Notes: generated by a model not told the origin, from the sequence alone. A stretch of DNA of 64,000 bases from JAPPHA01 sp963662705 (GCA_963662705.2 OY759767.1:1736001-1800000), one strand, 5' to 3'. Positions 1 through 9,591 are shown, counted from the stretch's first letter. Numbers and translations are program-made.

Positions 1-414
1 GCCATAGCTTCGCATGATATCTCGGTACCGATCAGCAGGGTTTCGGAGTTCATTGAAAAGGGAATGGAAGTCTCGAAACGATTTGGCCCTCTCCGAATCA
101 ACTGTTTCGGGCATGTCGGAGACGGAAACGTTCATTTCAACGTTTTCCCTCCACTCGGGTGCGGTACTGAAGAACGCGCCAGGTTGAGAAGGCGCAAGAA
201 GGCCATCTCGGAGTACATCCACGAACTGGCTTACCGGTGCCATGGTTCCTTTTCCGCGGAACACGGGGTCGGCCGCCTGAAAACGGACGAACTGCGTCGA
301 TACGGTAGTCCGGCAGGGGTCGAGGCGATGAAAAAAATCAAGGCATCTCTTGATCCGCTCGGAATCATGAACCCAGGCGCCGTTCTTCCCTCGCCTCAGC
401 AGGAATGGACGTAA
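1..414 (+). CDS. FAD-linked oxidase, C-terminal part (glycolate/D-lactate/2-hydroxyglutarate dehydrogenase type), partial
   Basis: The frame is open from the first base, so only the C-terminal 137 residues are present. They match the end of the GlcD/D-2-hydroxyacid dehydrogenase family of flavin enzymes: GHVGDGNVHFNV, then the SAEHGVGRLK segment and the closing MNPGAVLP. In this family these histidine-rich motifs line the substrate and metal pocket, and the enzymes oxidise a 2-hydroxy acid to the 2-oxo acid. The N-terminal FAD-binding half lies outside the window, so the substrate cannot be decided. The ATG at 64 is internal to the frame and is not the start. No partner gene follows. Confidence 0.85.
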   Translation, partial: AIASHDISVPISRVSEFIEKGMEVSKRFGPLRINCFGHVGDGNVHFNVFPPLGCGTEERARLRRRKKAISEYIHELAYRCHGSFSAEHGVGRLKTDELRRYGSPAGVEAMKKIKASLDPLGIMNPGAVLPSPQQEWT

Positions 415-1408
415 CCATAGCCGGCGCCCCGAATATCCAAGCACCGTCAAACCTGTCCATCAGGGCGGTGATCAGTCAGGCGGAGATCGATTCACTCTTC
501 ATCCGGAGGATTCCGGGCTCCGGAGGGTGTGGATTCCCCATGGCGGGTTCCGATTTTTTGTAACGCGTCGTCATTGCGCCAATATTTTGATGCCTGTTCG
601 GCAGTAATCTTCGATTTCACCGTTTTTTGTGAAAATACGCTGGATGAACCGTTGTTTTCCTCATCCTGTTGATTTCCGCTGAATCCCTGTCCGCGGGCGG
701 CAGGCATGGTCGAGCGCTCCCAAACAAAAACTCTCCGAATGCGGGACAAATGAAGCACTCCGATGCAGGATCTACAGAAAGGTCGATGCCCCACAGGGAC
801 CAGGCGAATGACAATGTTCGTCAATGTAAACCCAAACGCCGTCATTGAGCCGCAACCTCTCCTACGTTCCGTCGCCAGGCATGGATCCGCTATCGGAGGC
901 AGAAACCTTGGCCTCTTCCGTCGGTACAAGCGCGCATTTGACCCTGATCGGCAGGTTTTCGTCCCGGAGATCAGAATCGGTGTCGTGGGTGATACGGCTA
1001 TCTGAAGTCACGTATTTGCGGCTTCGAATGGGCAATCTGCTAAAATGTTCGTGTTCCCAGGCGGACCTCCATCCAAGGGGGCCGGTCCAGTTGCAGCGAT
1101 TTTGATCAAAGAGCGACCGACGCGTGAAATCCACGGAAACTGACGTTTATGCCGAGCGCAGAGAACAGTTGGACGGAGCACGTCTTACAAAAAGCCGCTA
1201 ATCCTCGGAATGATCGCGATCCGCTCAGAAACGGCATTTCCTGCGGTGAAGACGGGTTTGAGCTGACTTTGATTGCCCTGTCCAATTTTCACGCGACGAT
1301 CATTCCTGGCGGCCCGGCATCGGCCCTGGAACTAAGAAGATTTGATCTTCGCCAAATCGTGCTTGCCGCGAAGTGCCGTCAGGGAAGTACAATCGGCCAA
1401 GCTGCCGT
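415..1408. other. About 1 kb without a recognisable gene
   Basis: Several open frames of 60-145 codons exist on both strands, but they overlap one another, have no recognisable motifs and lack good ribosome sites. A 51-codon plus-strand frame (406-561) starts inside the end of the oxidase gene; I do not recognise it. No insertion-sequence ends, tRNA or clear terminator were seen. This could be decayed coding DNA between the oxidase and the convergent ABC transporter operon. Confidence 0.5.
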
Positions 1409-2419
1409 TCAGATCTCTTCATGAATGGCCAGGCAGCTGACCTGATGGCCAGATGGCAGGGGCAACAGTCGTGGTGCCCGCGACCGGCATTCATCCATCG
1501 CGATGGGGCATCTCGGGTGGAACCGGCAGCCTGCAGGAGGCGAGAATGGTGAGGGCAACTCTCCCTCGAGCGCGTGTTCCTCGGACAAGGGTCTGTCCAG
1601 CGTGGGAACCTCTTTCAGCAGTGCCCGAGTATAGGGGTGCGTGGGATTCGCCAGCAGGTCAGCGGTGGCGGCAAGTTCCACGATCTGCCCCAGATACATC
1701 ACTGCGATTCGGTCTGAGACATGTTCGACCACGCTGATGTCGTGGCTGATGAACAGATACGACAGGTTCAAATTGTCCCTCAGATCAAGAAAAAGGTTTA
1801 TGATCTGTGCCTGAACGGACACGTCCAGAGAGGCCACGGATTCATCACAGACAACGACTCCCGGATTGACGGCCAGCGCGCGCGCAATGCAGATCCGTTG
1901 ACGTTGCCCCCCGGAAAACTGATGCGGATAACGGTCCAGCATATCTTCTTGCAGGCCGACGCGGTCGAGCGCCTCGACCGCGAAGGCGCGCGCCTCGGAC
2001 CTTGGAATCAGGTCGTGGGCAATGGGAGCTTCGGTGATCGCATCTATAATGCGCTGACGTGGGTCCAGTGCGGCAGCGGGATCCTGAAAGATCATCTGAA
2101 CGCCCAGACCTGTGCCGGTCTTCTCTTTAGTCTTGTCCGCCATGGGTTTGCCGTTTAACAGAACATCACCTGAATCGGGTGGCAGAATTCCCGCCACGAT
2201 ACGCCCCAGCGTGGATTTCCCACAGCCGGATTCGCCCACAAGCCCCAGCACTTCGCCTTGCTCTATGGTCAGGTCAACACCATCCACGGCCTGCAACACA
2301 TTTGCGGTCGATTTTGCCCCAAATGTGGTTGCGATCCGATCCGCCAGGTCTGGCTTCCTGCCAAAACTGCGCCGGACAGATCTGAGTTCAATCACATTCG
2401 GCAAGGGCAGCCCCGACAT
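1409..2419 (-). CDS. Peptide/opine-type ABC transporter ATP-binding protein, DppF/OppF-like
   Basis: A 336-residue cytoplasmic ATPase, the second of two that would power the importer encoded by the preceding genes. Walker A GESGCGKST is at about 62-70, signature FSGGQRQR near 168, Walker B VVVCDES near 188, and the SHD switch follows. The C-terminal CRFHPRCP segment is the cysteine-containing oligopeptide-transporter tail. I take the ATG at 2419, which overlaps the upstream ATPase gene by 32 nt and gives the usual family length. An ATG at 2446 is possible, and the open frame runs further upstream as antisense noise. It is the last gene of the operon. The substrate cannot be read from the ATPase. 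Confidence 0.9.
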   Translation of the reverse strand: MSGLPLPNVIELRSVRRSFGRKPDLADRIATTFGAKSTANVLQAVDGVDLTIEQGEVLGLVGESGCGKSTLGRIVAGILPPDSGDVLLNGKPMADKTKEKTGTGLGVQMIFQDPAAALDPRQRIIDAITEAPIAHDLIPRSEARAFAVEALDRVGLQEDMLDRYPHQFSGGQRQRICIARALAVNPGVVVCDESVASLDVSVQAQIINLFLDLRDNLNLSYLFISHDISVVEHVSDRIAVMYLGQIVELAATADLLANPTHPYTRALLKEVPTLDRPLSEEHALEGELPSPFSPPAGCRFHPRCPIAMDECRSRAPRLLPLPSGHQVSCLAIHEEI

Positions 2420-3383
2420 GTAGTGGAAAGACGCAGCGAACGGCATGATCGGGTGATGTGAAGGACAGGTCCGGCGGCACTTCGCAGGCCTCGGTGGCGC
2501 GGGCGCAGCGCGGCGCGAACGAGCAGCCTTTTGGCAGGTTCGAGAGTTGCGGAAGACCACCGGGAATGGAGATCAGACGTTGTCCGCGAGGAGAGTTCGC
2601 CGGCATGCTGGCCATCAACCCCGCAGTGTAGGGATGGGACGGTGATTTCAGCATTTCCACCGTTGCGCCCTGTTCCACGATGCGGCCCGCGTACATCACG
2701 GCCACGCGGTGGGCGATTTGAGCCACAACGCCAAGGTCGTGAGAGATCCAAATCAACGCCGAGCCCGAATCACGGCAGAGCCGCCGCATATCACGCAGGA
2801 TTTGCGACTGCACGGTGACGTCCAGCGCCGTCGTCGGTTCGTCCGCGATGATCAGGTCCGGTTCGTTCAGCAGCGCGATGGCAATGATCACACGCTGCCG
2901 CATCCCGCCGGAAAACTGGTGTGGATAAGCTTCCAACCGTTCATCGGGGCTGTTGATCCCGACCCGCACCATCGCCTCGCGAACGATCTGCCTTGCGTCG
3001 CCGGAGGAGATGTCTCGATGGGCTTGGATGGCCTCGATCATCTGTGTGCCAATGCGCTGGACCGGGTTCAGGCTGGTGGTCGGATCCTGGAAAATCATCG
3101 CGATCCTGTTGCCGCGCAGGCCTTGCCACTGCGCCTCGGAAAAAATGGTGACGTCAATGCCATCGAACGCAATACGCCCCGCTGTGACGCGGCCGGGGCT
3201 GTCCACCAACCCCATGATGGACAGCCCAAGTACCGTTTTACCGGAGCCGGATTCCCCAACAATGCCGAGCACGTCGCCGCGCGCGATTTCAAGATCGACG
3301 CCATTCACTGCCGCCAGCGGCCCTTCGGGGGTTGAAAATTCGGTCCGCAGCCCTTGAATGGACAAAAGGCTTGTCCGTGTCAT
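2388..3383 (-). CDS. Peptide/opine-type ABC transporter ATP-binding protein, DppD/OppD-like
   Basis: A 331-residue ATPase with Walker A GESGSGKT at 43-50, signature FSGGMRQR, Walker B IIADEPTTALD, and the C-terminal oligopeptide-family tail with CSFAPRC. It pairs with the downstream ATPase to form the heterodimeric motor of a Dpp/Opp-type importer at the inner membrane. Its start overlaps the upstream permease stop by 4 nt, so the genes are probably translationally coupled. All motor residues look intact. Confidence 0.92.
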   Translation of the reverse strand: MTRTSLLSIQGLRTEFSTPEGPLAAVNGVDLEIARGDVLGIVGESGSGKTVLGLSIMGLVDSPGRVTAGRIAFDGIDVTIFSEAQWQGLRGNRIAMIFQDPTTSLNPVQRIGTQMIEAIQAHRDISSGDARQIVREAMVRVGINSPDERLEAYPHQFSGGMRQRVIIAIALLNEPDLIIADEPTTALDVTVQSQILRDMRRLCRDSGSALIWISHDLGVVAQIAHRVAVMYAGRIVEQGATVEMLKSPSHPYTAGLMASMPANSPRGQRLISIPGGLPQLSNLPKGCSFAPRCARATEACEVPPDLSFTSPDHAVRCVFPLHVGAALAECD

Positions 3384-4288
3384 CTCGAAAGCCTTGGATT
3401 GACCATTGCGCGCAACTGGTCACCAAAGACGTTGATCGCGGCAACCGTCGCGAGCAGCATGACACCCGGAAAGAAGGTGATCCAATAAGCACCCGACAGG
3501 ATGTAGTCGAAACCATTCGAAATCAGCGAACCGAGCGATGGTTCGGTGATGGGCACGCCCACACCGAGAAAGCTGAGCGTGGCTTCGATCGAGATGGAGT
3601 GCGCCGTTTGCAAGGTCGCCAACACAATCAGTGACGAGACACTGTTGGGCAGAAGGTGCTTCCAGATGATGCGGGTGTTGCTGAGTTCCAGGCAGATGGC
3701 CGCCTCGAAATACTCTTTTCGTCGTTCGACCAAGGCGGCGGCACGAACCGTGCGCGCATAGAGCGCCCATTGCACGATGGCGAGCGCAATGATGACCTTG
3801 TCAACGCCCTTGCCCAACAACGCCAACAGCACGAGCGCGACCAGAATGGCCGGAAAGGATAGCTGAATATCGACGATTCGCATCAGGAACGCGTCAATCC
3901 GTCCGCCGTAGAAGGCTGCGGTCAGACCAACCGCGAGCCCGACAATCAGTGCGATGGCGGCGCTGCTGACGGCCACGGTCAGGCTGGTGCGAAGTCCAAA
4001 GATGATGGCGCTCAGAACATCGCGACCCGCCCCATCCGTGCCCAGCCAGGCGACCGTCCCATCAATCATCTTTTCGCCCGGCGCAAGCCGTCCGTCCAGT
4101 ACACTGACGGTTGCCAGATCATAAGGGTCGGTGGGCGCGAGTAAGGGGGCGAAAGTCGCCGAGGCGGCAATGAGCAAAAGCAGAATGCCCGAGATCGACG
4201 TCGTGGGGCGCGACAAATCTGACCGCACTAACTTGGAAAACAGCCCGGTTTCCGGTTTTGCGGCGGATATGGCCTTCGTCTCGCTCAT
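3380..4288 (-). CDS. Peptide/opine-type ABC transporter permease, DppC-like
   Basis: A 302-residue inner-membrane permease. It has an N-terminal membrane helix at about 30-50, then the DPY segment and the five-helix BPD_transp_1 core with the cytoplasmic EAA loop (EYFEAAICLELSNTRIIWKH) that docks the ATPases. The N-terminal cytoplasmic extension before the first helix is typical of DppC/OppC. Four-base overlaps link it to the genes on both sides. It forms the translocation channel with the DppB-like protein. Confidence 0.92.
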   Translation of the reverse strand: MSETKAISAAKPETGLFSKLVRSDLSRPTTSISGILLLLIAASATFAPLLAPTDPYDLATVSVLDGRLAPGEKMIDGTVAWLGTDGAGRDVLSAIIFGLRTSLTVAVSSAAIALIVGLAVGLTAAFYGGRIDAFLMRIVDIQLSFPAILVALVLLALLGKGVDKVIIALAIVQWALYARTVRAAALVERRKEYFEAAICLELSNTRIIWKHLLPNSVSSLIVLATLQTAHSISIEATLSFLGVGVPITEPSLGSLISNGFDYILSGAYWITFFPGVMLLATVAAINVFGDQLRAMVNPRLSR

Positions 4289-5262
4289 GTCTCGTCACCT
4301 TGCAGGCGCACGCGCGGATCGAGCACTGCGTATATGATGTCCACGACCAGATTGAGCACCAAAAACAAGGCCACTACGAATAGCAGGTAGGCAACCACGA
4401 TCGGGCGGTCGAGATTCACAATGGCGTCGATGACAAGCTTGCCCAGACCAGGCCAGGCAAAGATCGATTCCGTTACCGTCGCAAAAGCGATCAGTGTGCC
4501 GAATTCGATCCCCAACACAGTGACGATCGGAATAAGGATATTGGGCATCAAGTGAGCGAGTACTATGCGTCTCGGCGACAGCCCCTTGGCGCGGGCGAAC
4601 CTGATGAAATCAAGCGCCATGACCTCGACAGTTCCAGCGCGCGCGAGCCGGATGACCATGGCGATCTTGAAAAGTGCGAGATTGGTGGCGGGCAAGATGA
4701 GATGGCGCAAACCATCCAGCGTAAAGGCACTACTTTCGATGCCCAGGAAACGCGAGGTCTCGCCTCGTCCAGACACCGGCAGCCAACCGAGCAAAACCGA
4801 AAAGACAATGATCATCATCAAGCCCAACCAGAAGGTCGGGATCGATATTCCGAGCACTGAGCCACCCATGATGATGCGCGCGCCCCATCCATCAGGGCGC
4901 AAGCCCGCGTAGACACCCAGGGGCAGGCCCACTGTCACGGATATAATCAGCGCGCAGGTCGCAAGTTCAAGCGTGGCCGGAAAACGCTCCGCCATAAGCG
5001 CAAGTGCCGGTCGTCCGAAGATAAAGGAATTGCCCAGATCCCCCGACATCGCACCCACCAGGAACTTCCAATATTGCACATGGACCGGCTGATCGAGCCC
5101 GAAGTCGCGGCGTACACGATCGATTTCCTCGGGCAGGCTTTCCGGGTTGACGAGCATGTCGACGGGATCACCCACGAGATTGACCATCGAGAACACCATC
5201 AACGACATGACGAACAGAACGACCACGCTTTGCATGACGCGTCTCAGGACAAAGGCAAACAT
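4285..5262 (-). CDS. Peptide/opine-type ABC transporter permease, DppB-like
   Basis: A 325-residue inner-membrane permease beginning MFAFVLRRVMQSVVVLFVMS, the canonical DppB/OppB first helix. The conserved GDP near residue 32, the periplasmic loop and five further helices with the EAA loop near DFIRFARAKGLSPRRIVLAH follow. It pairs with the DppC-like protein. It sits 56 nt after the binding-protein gene, and that gap holds a strong hairpin. The start is an ATG, and the stop overlaps the next gene by 4 nt. Confidence 0.92.
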   Translation of the reverse strand: MFAFVLRRVMQSVVVLFVMSLMVFSMVNLVGDPVDMLVNPESLPEEIDRVRRDFGLDQPVHVQYWKFLVGAMSGDLGNSFIFGRPALALMAERFPATLELATCALIISVTVGLPLGVYAGLRPDGWGARIIMGGSVLGISIPTFWLGLMMIIVFSVLLGWLPVSGRGETSRFLGIESSAFTLDGLRHLILPATNLALFKIAMVIRLARAGTVEVMALDFIRFARAKGLSPRRIVLAHLMPNILIPIVTVLGIEFGTLIAFATVTESIFAWPGLGKLVIDAIVNLDRPIVVAYLLFVVALFLVLNLVVDIIYAVLDPRVRLQGDET

Positions 5263-5278
5263 CGGGGAGCCCCTTCGT

Positions 5279-5314
5279 AGGTTGGCCCGCCACGGACATG
5301 CGGCGGGCCAACCT
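5279..5314 (-). promoter_or_regulatory. Intercistronic hairpin after the binding-protein gene
   Basis: A perfect 13-bp inverted repeat: AGGTTGGCCCGCC at 5279-5291 and GGCGGGCCAACCT at 5302-5314, with a 10-nt loop. On the transcribed strand it is not followed by a U-run before the permease start. It is therefore better read as an mRNA-stabilising or partially attenuating element than as a full terminator. Hairpins in this position are known to keep periplasmic binding-protein mRNA in excess of permease mRNA. Confidence 0.75.
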
Positions 5315-5318
5315 TAAT

Positions 5319-6917
5319 TCATTTTTGCGGATGAATTTTGTGGATGAAGGTGCTGTCCAGGGCACCGTGTTCATAAGCGATGCCGTCGCGTGCGGCCCAG
5401 GTCGCGATCTCGTGATGAATTGGAACCAACGCATATTCCCGCATCGCGATGTCGGTCGCCTGAATGAAGGCCATTTCGCCCATGGCAATGTCCATCGAAG
5501 ATCGCCCATCTTCGATCAGCTTATCGACTTCCGGGTTGCTGTAACCGTTGCGGTTGCCCGGTCCGTAACCGCGCTCCTTCTGCTTGGTGTGAATGAAAAT
5601 CCGCAGCGGGTGCGAAGGCTCACCCGAGCCATTTGCATAACCGGACATGGCAGCGGTGAACTCAGGCGTGTCACCAGGCCCTCCGCGCGAGAAGCGCTTG
5701 AAAAAGACCGAGGCCGGCATGGTCTCGACACTGGTGTCTATACCGATGCGCGACAGCATCTGCGCGATGGCTTCGAGAATCCGTGTGTCGTTTGAATAGC
5801 GACCGGCTGGCCCATGGACGGTCAGTTTGAACCCGTCCCCATAGCCTGCTTCGGCCAGCAATTCCTTTGCTCGTTCCGGATCATGGTCATCTGGTTCGAG
5901 ATTGGAGGAGTAGCCAATGTAACCCTCGGGCGAAAACTGACCAGCAGGTGCGGACAGCCCGTCCATCACACGATCCGCAATGGCCTGGCGATTGATCGCC
6001 AGAGACACGGCTTCGCGCACGCGAATGTCCCGAAAGGGTGTGGCAATCGGATTGCCGTCATGATCAGTGACGTAGGGTTTGATCGGGTCATCGGTCATAT
6101 GCAACGTCATGTAGAGCAGACGGTTGGACACCGACTTGAAGACCGACAGCCCGTCACGGCTTTCCAAATTGGGCAAATCAGCGGGTGCGACCCTCTCGAT
6201 GAAATCCACGTCACCGGCGATAAGCGCGGCTGCCCTGGTTGTGCCGTCGCCAATGGGGCGAATGACAACACTTTCCCAATCCACTGCCGCCCCCCAATAG
6301 CCGTCATTGCGCGACAATTCGATCACGTCGCCGGGCAGCCATTTGGTGAAGGTGAACGGGCCCGTCCCGAAAGAGGCCGCGCCGATGTTGAAATCCTCAG
6401 TCGTGGCATCGACGAACGCGGAGTCGATAATCGAAATCCGCGACATGTCGTTCGGCGTGAAAGGGTAAGGTTTCTCGGTCGAAATCCGCAGGGTCAGGTC
6501 ATCGACAACTTCAAAGGTCTTGCCCTTGATGAAGGTAGCGAAACTGGACGGGCTGTTGGGCACATTCGCCGCGCGCTGCATCGTGGCGACCACATCTTCA
6601 GCGGTGAATGCCGCGCCATTGTGAAAGGTTACCCCGGGGCGCAGCTTGAATTCCCAGGTGCGCTCGTCCATTGGCTCCCAAGACGCGGCAAGCCCGGGGA
6701 CGAGGTTCTGGTTCACATCCTGCAGGACCAGCGCATCATAGACCTGCGTCGCCATCGAGTTGTTGATGGTCAGGTTCTGATAATGCGGGTCCATGGACGT
6801 GGGTTCGGCGGCCAGAGCCACTGTCAAGTCGTTTGCCGACACAGGACCGGCCAAAAACCCAAGGCTCGTCGCCGCGGCGGTCAGCAAAGCCGCTGGATTA
6901 ATGATGGACTTTCTCAT
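5319..6917 (-). CDS. ABC transporter periplasmic substrate-binding protein, family 5 (peptide/nickel/opine type)
   Basis: A 532-residue protein with a Sec signal peptide ending near PVSA (residue 28). The SBP_bac_5 fold follows, with LAAEPTSMDPHYQN near the mature N-terminus, the WEFKLRPGVTFHNG segment and the LAINRQAI segment, all typical of DppA/OppA-like receptors. It captures the ligand in the periplasm for the adjacent DppBCDF-like importer. A good Shine-Dalgarno sequence (AAAGGAAG) precedes the ATG. The ligand class (peptide, opine, nickel-chelate or another amphipathic compound) is not visible; the linked alpha/beta hydrolase hints at an ester or amide substrate. Confidence 0.92.
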   Translation of the reverse strand: MRKSIINPAALLTAAATSLGFLAGPVSANDLTVALAAEPTSMDPHYQNLTINNSMATQVYDALVLQDVNQNLVPGLAASWEPMDERTWEFKLRPGVTFHNGAAFTAEDVVATMQRAANVPNSPSSFATFIKGKTFEVVDDLTLRISTEKPYPFTPNDMSRISIIDSAFVDATTEDFNIGAASFGTGPFTFTKWLPGDVIELSRNDGYWGAAVDWESVVIRPIGDGTTRAAALIAGDVDFIERVAPADLPNLESRDGLSVFKSVSNRLLYMTLHMTDDPIKPYVTDHDGNPIATPFRDIRVREAVSLAINRQAIADRVMDGLSAPAGQFSPEGYIGYSSNLEPDDHDPERAKELLAEAGYGDGFKLTVHGPAGRYSNDTRILEAIAQMLSRIGIDTSVETMPASVFFKRFSRGGPGDTPEFTAAMSGYANGSGEPSHPLRIFIHTKQKERGYGPGNRNGYSNPEVDKLIEDGRSSMDIAMGEMAFIQATDIAMREYALVPIHHEIATWAARDGIAYEHGALDSTFIHKIHPQK

Positions 6918-6971
6918 TTTTTCTTCCTTTCATCGATATTCGGATGTTTCCCTGGTGATGACGGCCCGAAT

Positions 6972-7781
6972 TCACCGCCGGGCTTTCGTCGCGAATTCCT
7001 TGATCTGCTCGTTGAAGAAGTCGGGGTATTCCGCGTAAGAGGCATGACCAGCCTTGGGGAATTCGACATGATGTGCATTCGGAAATGCTGCGACCAGCAG
7101 CGCATGCATTTCAGGCGAGATTACGGTGTCTTCGCCACCTGACAATATTAGTACGGGAACGTTCACATCCCGGCTGATTTTCGTGTTGTCAGTTTCCTGA
7201 CACATGCGGCCACCGTCGCGGATACCTTCGAGCCGCGCGCTTGCTGCTATTTTGGCCAGGAACCGAATGACGGTTTGGGAAGTTCCTTCGGGCGTGCTGC
7301 GCTTGGCACGTTCTAGACCATAGGCCGCATTGACCCCTTCGGACCGGATGCGGTCGACTCTCGTTCCGTACCGCGCCATCAGCGGCTCCCCTTTAGGGCG
7401 GGCAAAGCCCAGATGCGTCGAAGACAGCACCAGGCCCACGGTTGAGGTTTCTTGATCAGCCGCCAATTGCGCGGCTACCACGCCTCCCATCGAATGGCCG
7501 ACCACGATTACGTCATTGACATTCAACGCTTTCAACAGGGCTTTGGCCGCATCAACATAGTCTTCAATGCCGTCTCCGAATGCATCGGAAGCCCCAAAGC
7601 CTGGAGCATCCCAAGCGACAACGCGGAAAGAAGTCCCCAGTGCCCGAAACAGGTAGGCCCAGCTCTGACTGCTGCCATTCATGCCATGGAGCAAGAAGAG
7701 AACGGGTCCCGCACCCGTTTCACGATACGCAAGGCGGCCGCCATTGTAGGATATATGCTGCAACTCAGGCGTATCCCACAT
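6972..7781 (-). CDS. Alpha/beta hydrolase
   Basis: A 269-residue soluble hydrolase with the full alpha/beta fold signature: oxyanion segment LLHGMNGSSQSW near 31-41, nucleophile elbow GHSMGG with Ser97, a probable acid Asp in LSGGEDTVISP near 220 and the catalytic His in KAGHASYAEYP near 247. No signal peptide, so it is probably cytoplasmic. It lies 54 nt upstream of the binding-protein gene on the same strand, which suggests it cleaves the imported compound. Members of this family hydrolyse esters, amides or C-C bonds, and the exact reaction cannot be read from motifs. Confidence 0.88.
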   Translation of the reverse strand: MWDTPELQHISYNGGRLAYRETGAGPVLFLLHGMNGSSQSWAYLFRALGTSFRVVAWDAPGFGASDAFGDGIEDYVDAAKALLKALNVNDVIVVGHSMGGVVAAQLAADQETSTVGLVLSSTHLGFARPKGEPLMARYGTRVDRIRSEGVNAAYGLERAKRSTPEGTSQTVIRFLAKIAASARLEGIRDGGRMCQETDNTKISRDVNVPVLILSGGEDTVISPEMHALLVAAFPNAHHVEFPKAGHASYAEYPDFFNEQIKEFATKARR

Positions 7782-7903
7782 TCGCGTGACGTCCTCTGGG
7801 CAATGATTTCATCAGAAGGCGCAATGGAGTGGCAGAGATACCCCGGCACCCGCTGTTACTCAATTGCAGCACAGAGAGTGACAACAAAAAAGCCTAAAAC
7901 ATT

Positions 7904-8374
7904 TTACATATTTGTGCCTGATGGTTGAGACTCAAGCTCGCGCATCGACATAAGCGTATGGGCGAGCTTCAACACACGGGAAAACTCGGGATTTGATAGA
8001 AGCGCGTTGCAATAATTGCGCCAGGCCTCCAGCATCGGTTCGGTCGGGCGAAAATCGCGGCGACGGCGGTCGCACTTGCCTGGCAGCTCTTCCAAATAGC
8101 CGAGTTCCAAGGCTTCATGTACCGTTGAAGTGACGGTTGGACGACTAAATTCAGAGACTTCCACAAGCTCCGAGATGGTGAAACTACCCTTGATGAAGTA
8201 GAAGTTCATCATGTACCGACGCAGTTCGAACGCGGTGAAGCTGGTGTTAAAGAAACGGCGCACCTGGCCTGGTTCGTGCTCGCGTCGATAAACATGGCGC
8301 GAACTTTCAAAGGAGGCCTGCGCAAAGCAGAAGCGATGAAACAGCGTCCCAGACTCACGCATGGTCAATCTCAC
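7904..8374 (-). CDS. MarR-like winged-helix transcriptional regulator
   Basis: A 156-residue protein with a central winged helix-turn-helix: the FTISELVEVSEFSRPTVTS recognition region and the LGYLEELPGKCDRRRRDFRPT wing, which resembles the MarR beta-wing with its basic turn. An N-terminal helical region could dimerise. It is the first minus-strand gene of the block, 122 nt upstream of the hydrolase, and probably controls the hydrolase/importer genes, perhaps with the compound as inducer (inference). An AT-rich stretch at 8375-8405 could hold its promoter. A GntR-like or other winged-helix assignment is possible. Confidence 0.7.
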   Translation of the reverse strand: MRLTMRESGTLFHRFCFAQASFESSRHVYRREHEPGQVRRFFNTSFTAFELRRYMMNFYFIKGSFTISELVEVSEFSRPTVTSTVHEALELGYLEELPGKCDRRRRDFRPTEPMLEAWRNYCNALLSNPEFSRVLKLAHTLMSMRELESQPSGTNM

Positions 8375-9325
8375 CGAATTATAGATAATTTCTTACACGT
8401 TATGCTATTGCTCTGGTCGTCTGTCTGCAAGGTACCGCTGTTGTCCGAATGTTGTTCCGGCATGGCACGCTTTTTCGTGGATCAATGTTGCAAAAGCGAA
8501 ACATGCCGGAATTGCATCCGTTCCGAAGGCGCCCGTTGACAAGGATTTTCTCGACGCCATGACCCGCCACTTCCGTCCCGTGGCCGCTTCGCGTCGACAG
8601 ACCGTGGCCGAGTTCGAAAGTGGCTCAATCGAAGGGGCATGCATGGCCATTGCCATCCCTGGCACGGAACCGAGGGAGGCCACCAGGTAGGTTTCTCCGC
8701 TTTCTTCGGATCGGGCGAACGCCTGCACTTTGATCGCCTTTGCACCCAAGACCAAGACCACGCCGCCTCGGCGTGGGTGGTCTTCGCTGTCAAATTTCCG
8801 GGGATGCGCTTGAAAACATACAAGACTGCCTTGCTGCTCAAAAAACTTTTGACTCCAAACATTGATGCTCGGATGCCCTGACCAGCATGGTAGATCCGAT
8901 TGCCGGGAAGGTGAATTAAATTCGGGGCTTGCCAGTATGGGGGGATCCGATTGCGCCAGTCGATACCGGATTGATCCGCATTGACGATAATCTCGTGCAC
9001 GAGATTGAAAACAATGCCGACGGATGTCGAGACCCGCGCAAATGCCGTGCGAGATGTTAGCGCCGCCTTGGAAAACGAACTCCGCGACATTTGGCCGGGA
9101 GATGTCTACCTTGAAGACACCAATGCAGAAAGCGATTTGAAGCTCATCGCCAAGATTGCAAATGCAATTTGCCAGTACGCTTCGGTCCCATCGGTTCAAT
9201 TTTGACGCGACTTATTAGGTTGTTGTGTTAGCGATTATTCGTGGTGTTCGACATTTCCGACGTGAGCACCACGACATCTGCTGACACGATCTGTCCGTTC
9301 CATTCCTTCAGGACGGCAGGACGCA
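8375..9325. other. Nearly 1 kb with no supported gene
   Basis: Minus-strand frames of up to 264 codons and shorter plus-strand frames exist here. None shows recognisable motifs, a plausible start or sensible hydrophobic patterning, and they are mutually antisense. The stretch may be decayed DNA: an insertion-sequence remnant follows immediately. The first 30-40 bases are AT-rich and probably serve as the promoter of the minus-strand regulator. Confidence 0.45.
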
Positions 9326-9391
9326 ATGTATTCCGGGAAGCTCGTCTTCTCCCAGGACATGGATCTTCTTTCTTGGGACAACTCCCGTTCC
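9326..9391 (+). mobile_element. Remnant of an IS4-family transposase N-terminus
   Basis: The plus-strand frame starting at 9326 begins MYSGKLVFSQ and continues MDLLSW. This matches the very characteristic start of IS4-type (DUF4372) transposases, which read M-Y-[ST]-G-K-x-[LV]-F-[AS]-Q-x-M-[DE]-x-L. The similarity stops after about 20 residues; no DDE catalytic region and no inverted-repeat ends are visible. It is therefore a fragment, not a mobile element. The assignment rests on this short motif. Confidence 0.45.
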
Positions 9392-9591
9392 GGCGCGGCC
9401 TTCACTCTGGTTGTCCCGGCCGTCGCTGCAGCAGTTCAGATTCCAGAAATTTTTCAGTTAAACCACCCGTCAATTCGGAAGGCGGCGGAATTCAATAAAA
9501 CATGCGTCAGGCCAACTGCCTCTGCCACCGCGCGGGCAGAGTTGGAAGCGGGGGCGAGTTAACTTTTTTTCTGGAATAACCTTAAAGATCA

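Noticed and set aside
406..561. A 51-codon plus-strand frame beginning inside the end of the FAD-linked oxidase gene
   Set aside because: It has no Shine-Dalgarno that I can judge and no family resemblance, and chance open frames of this size are common here.
8405..9199. A 264-codon minus-strand frame upstream of the MarR-like regulator
   Set aside because: No recognisable domain and no plausible start. It could be a decayed gene, but nothing I can see identifies it.
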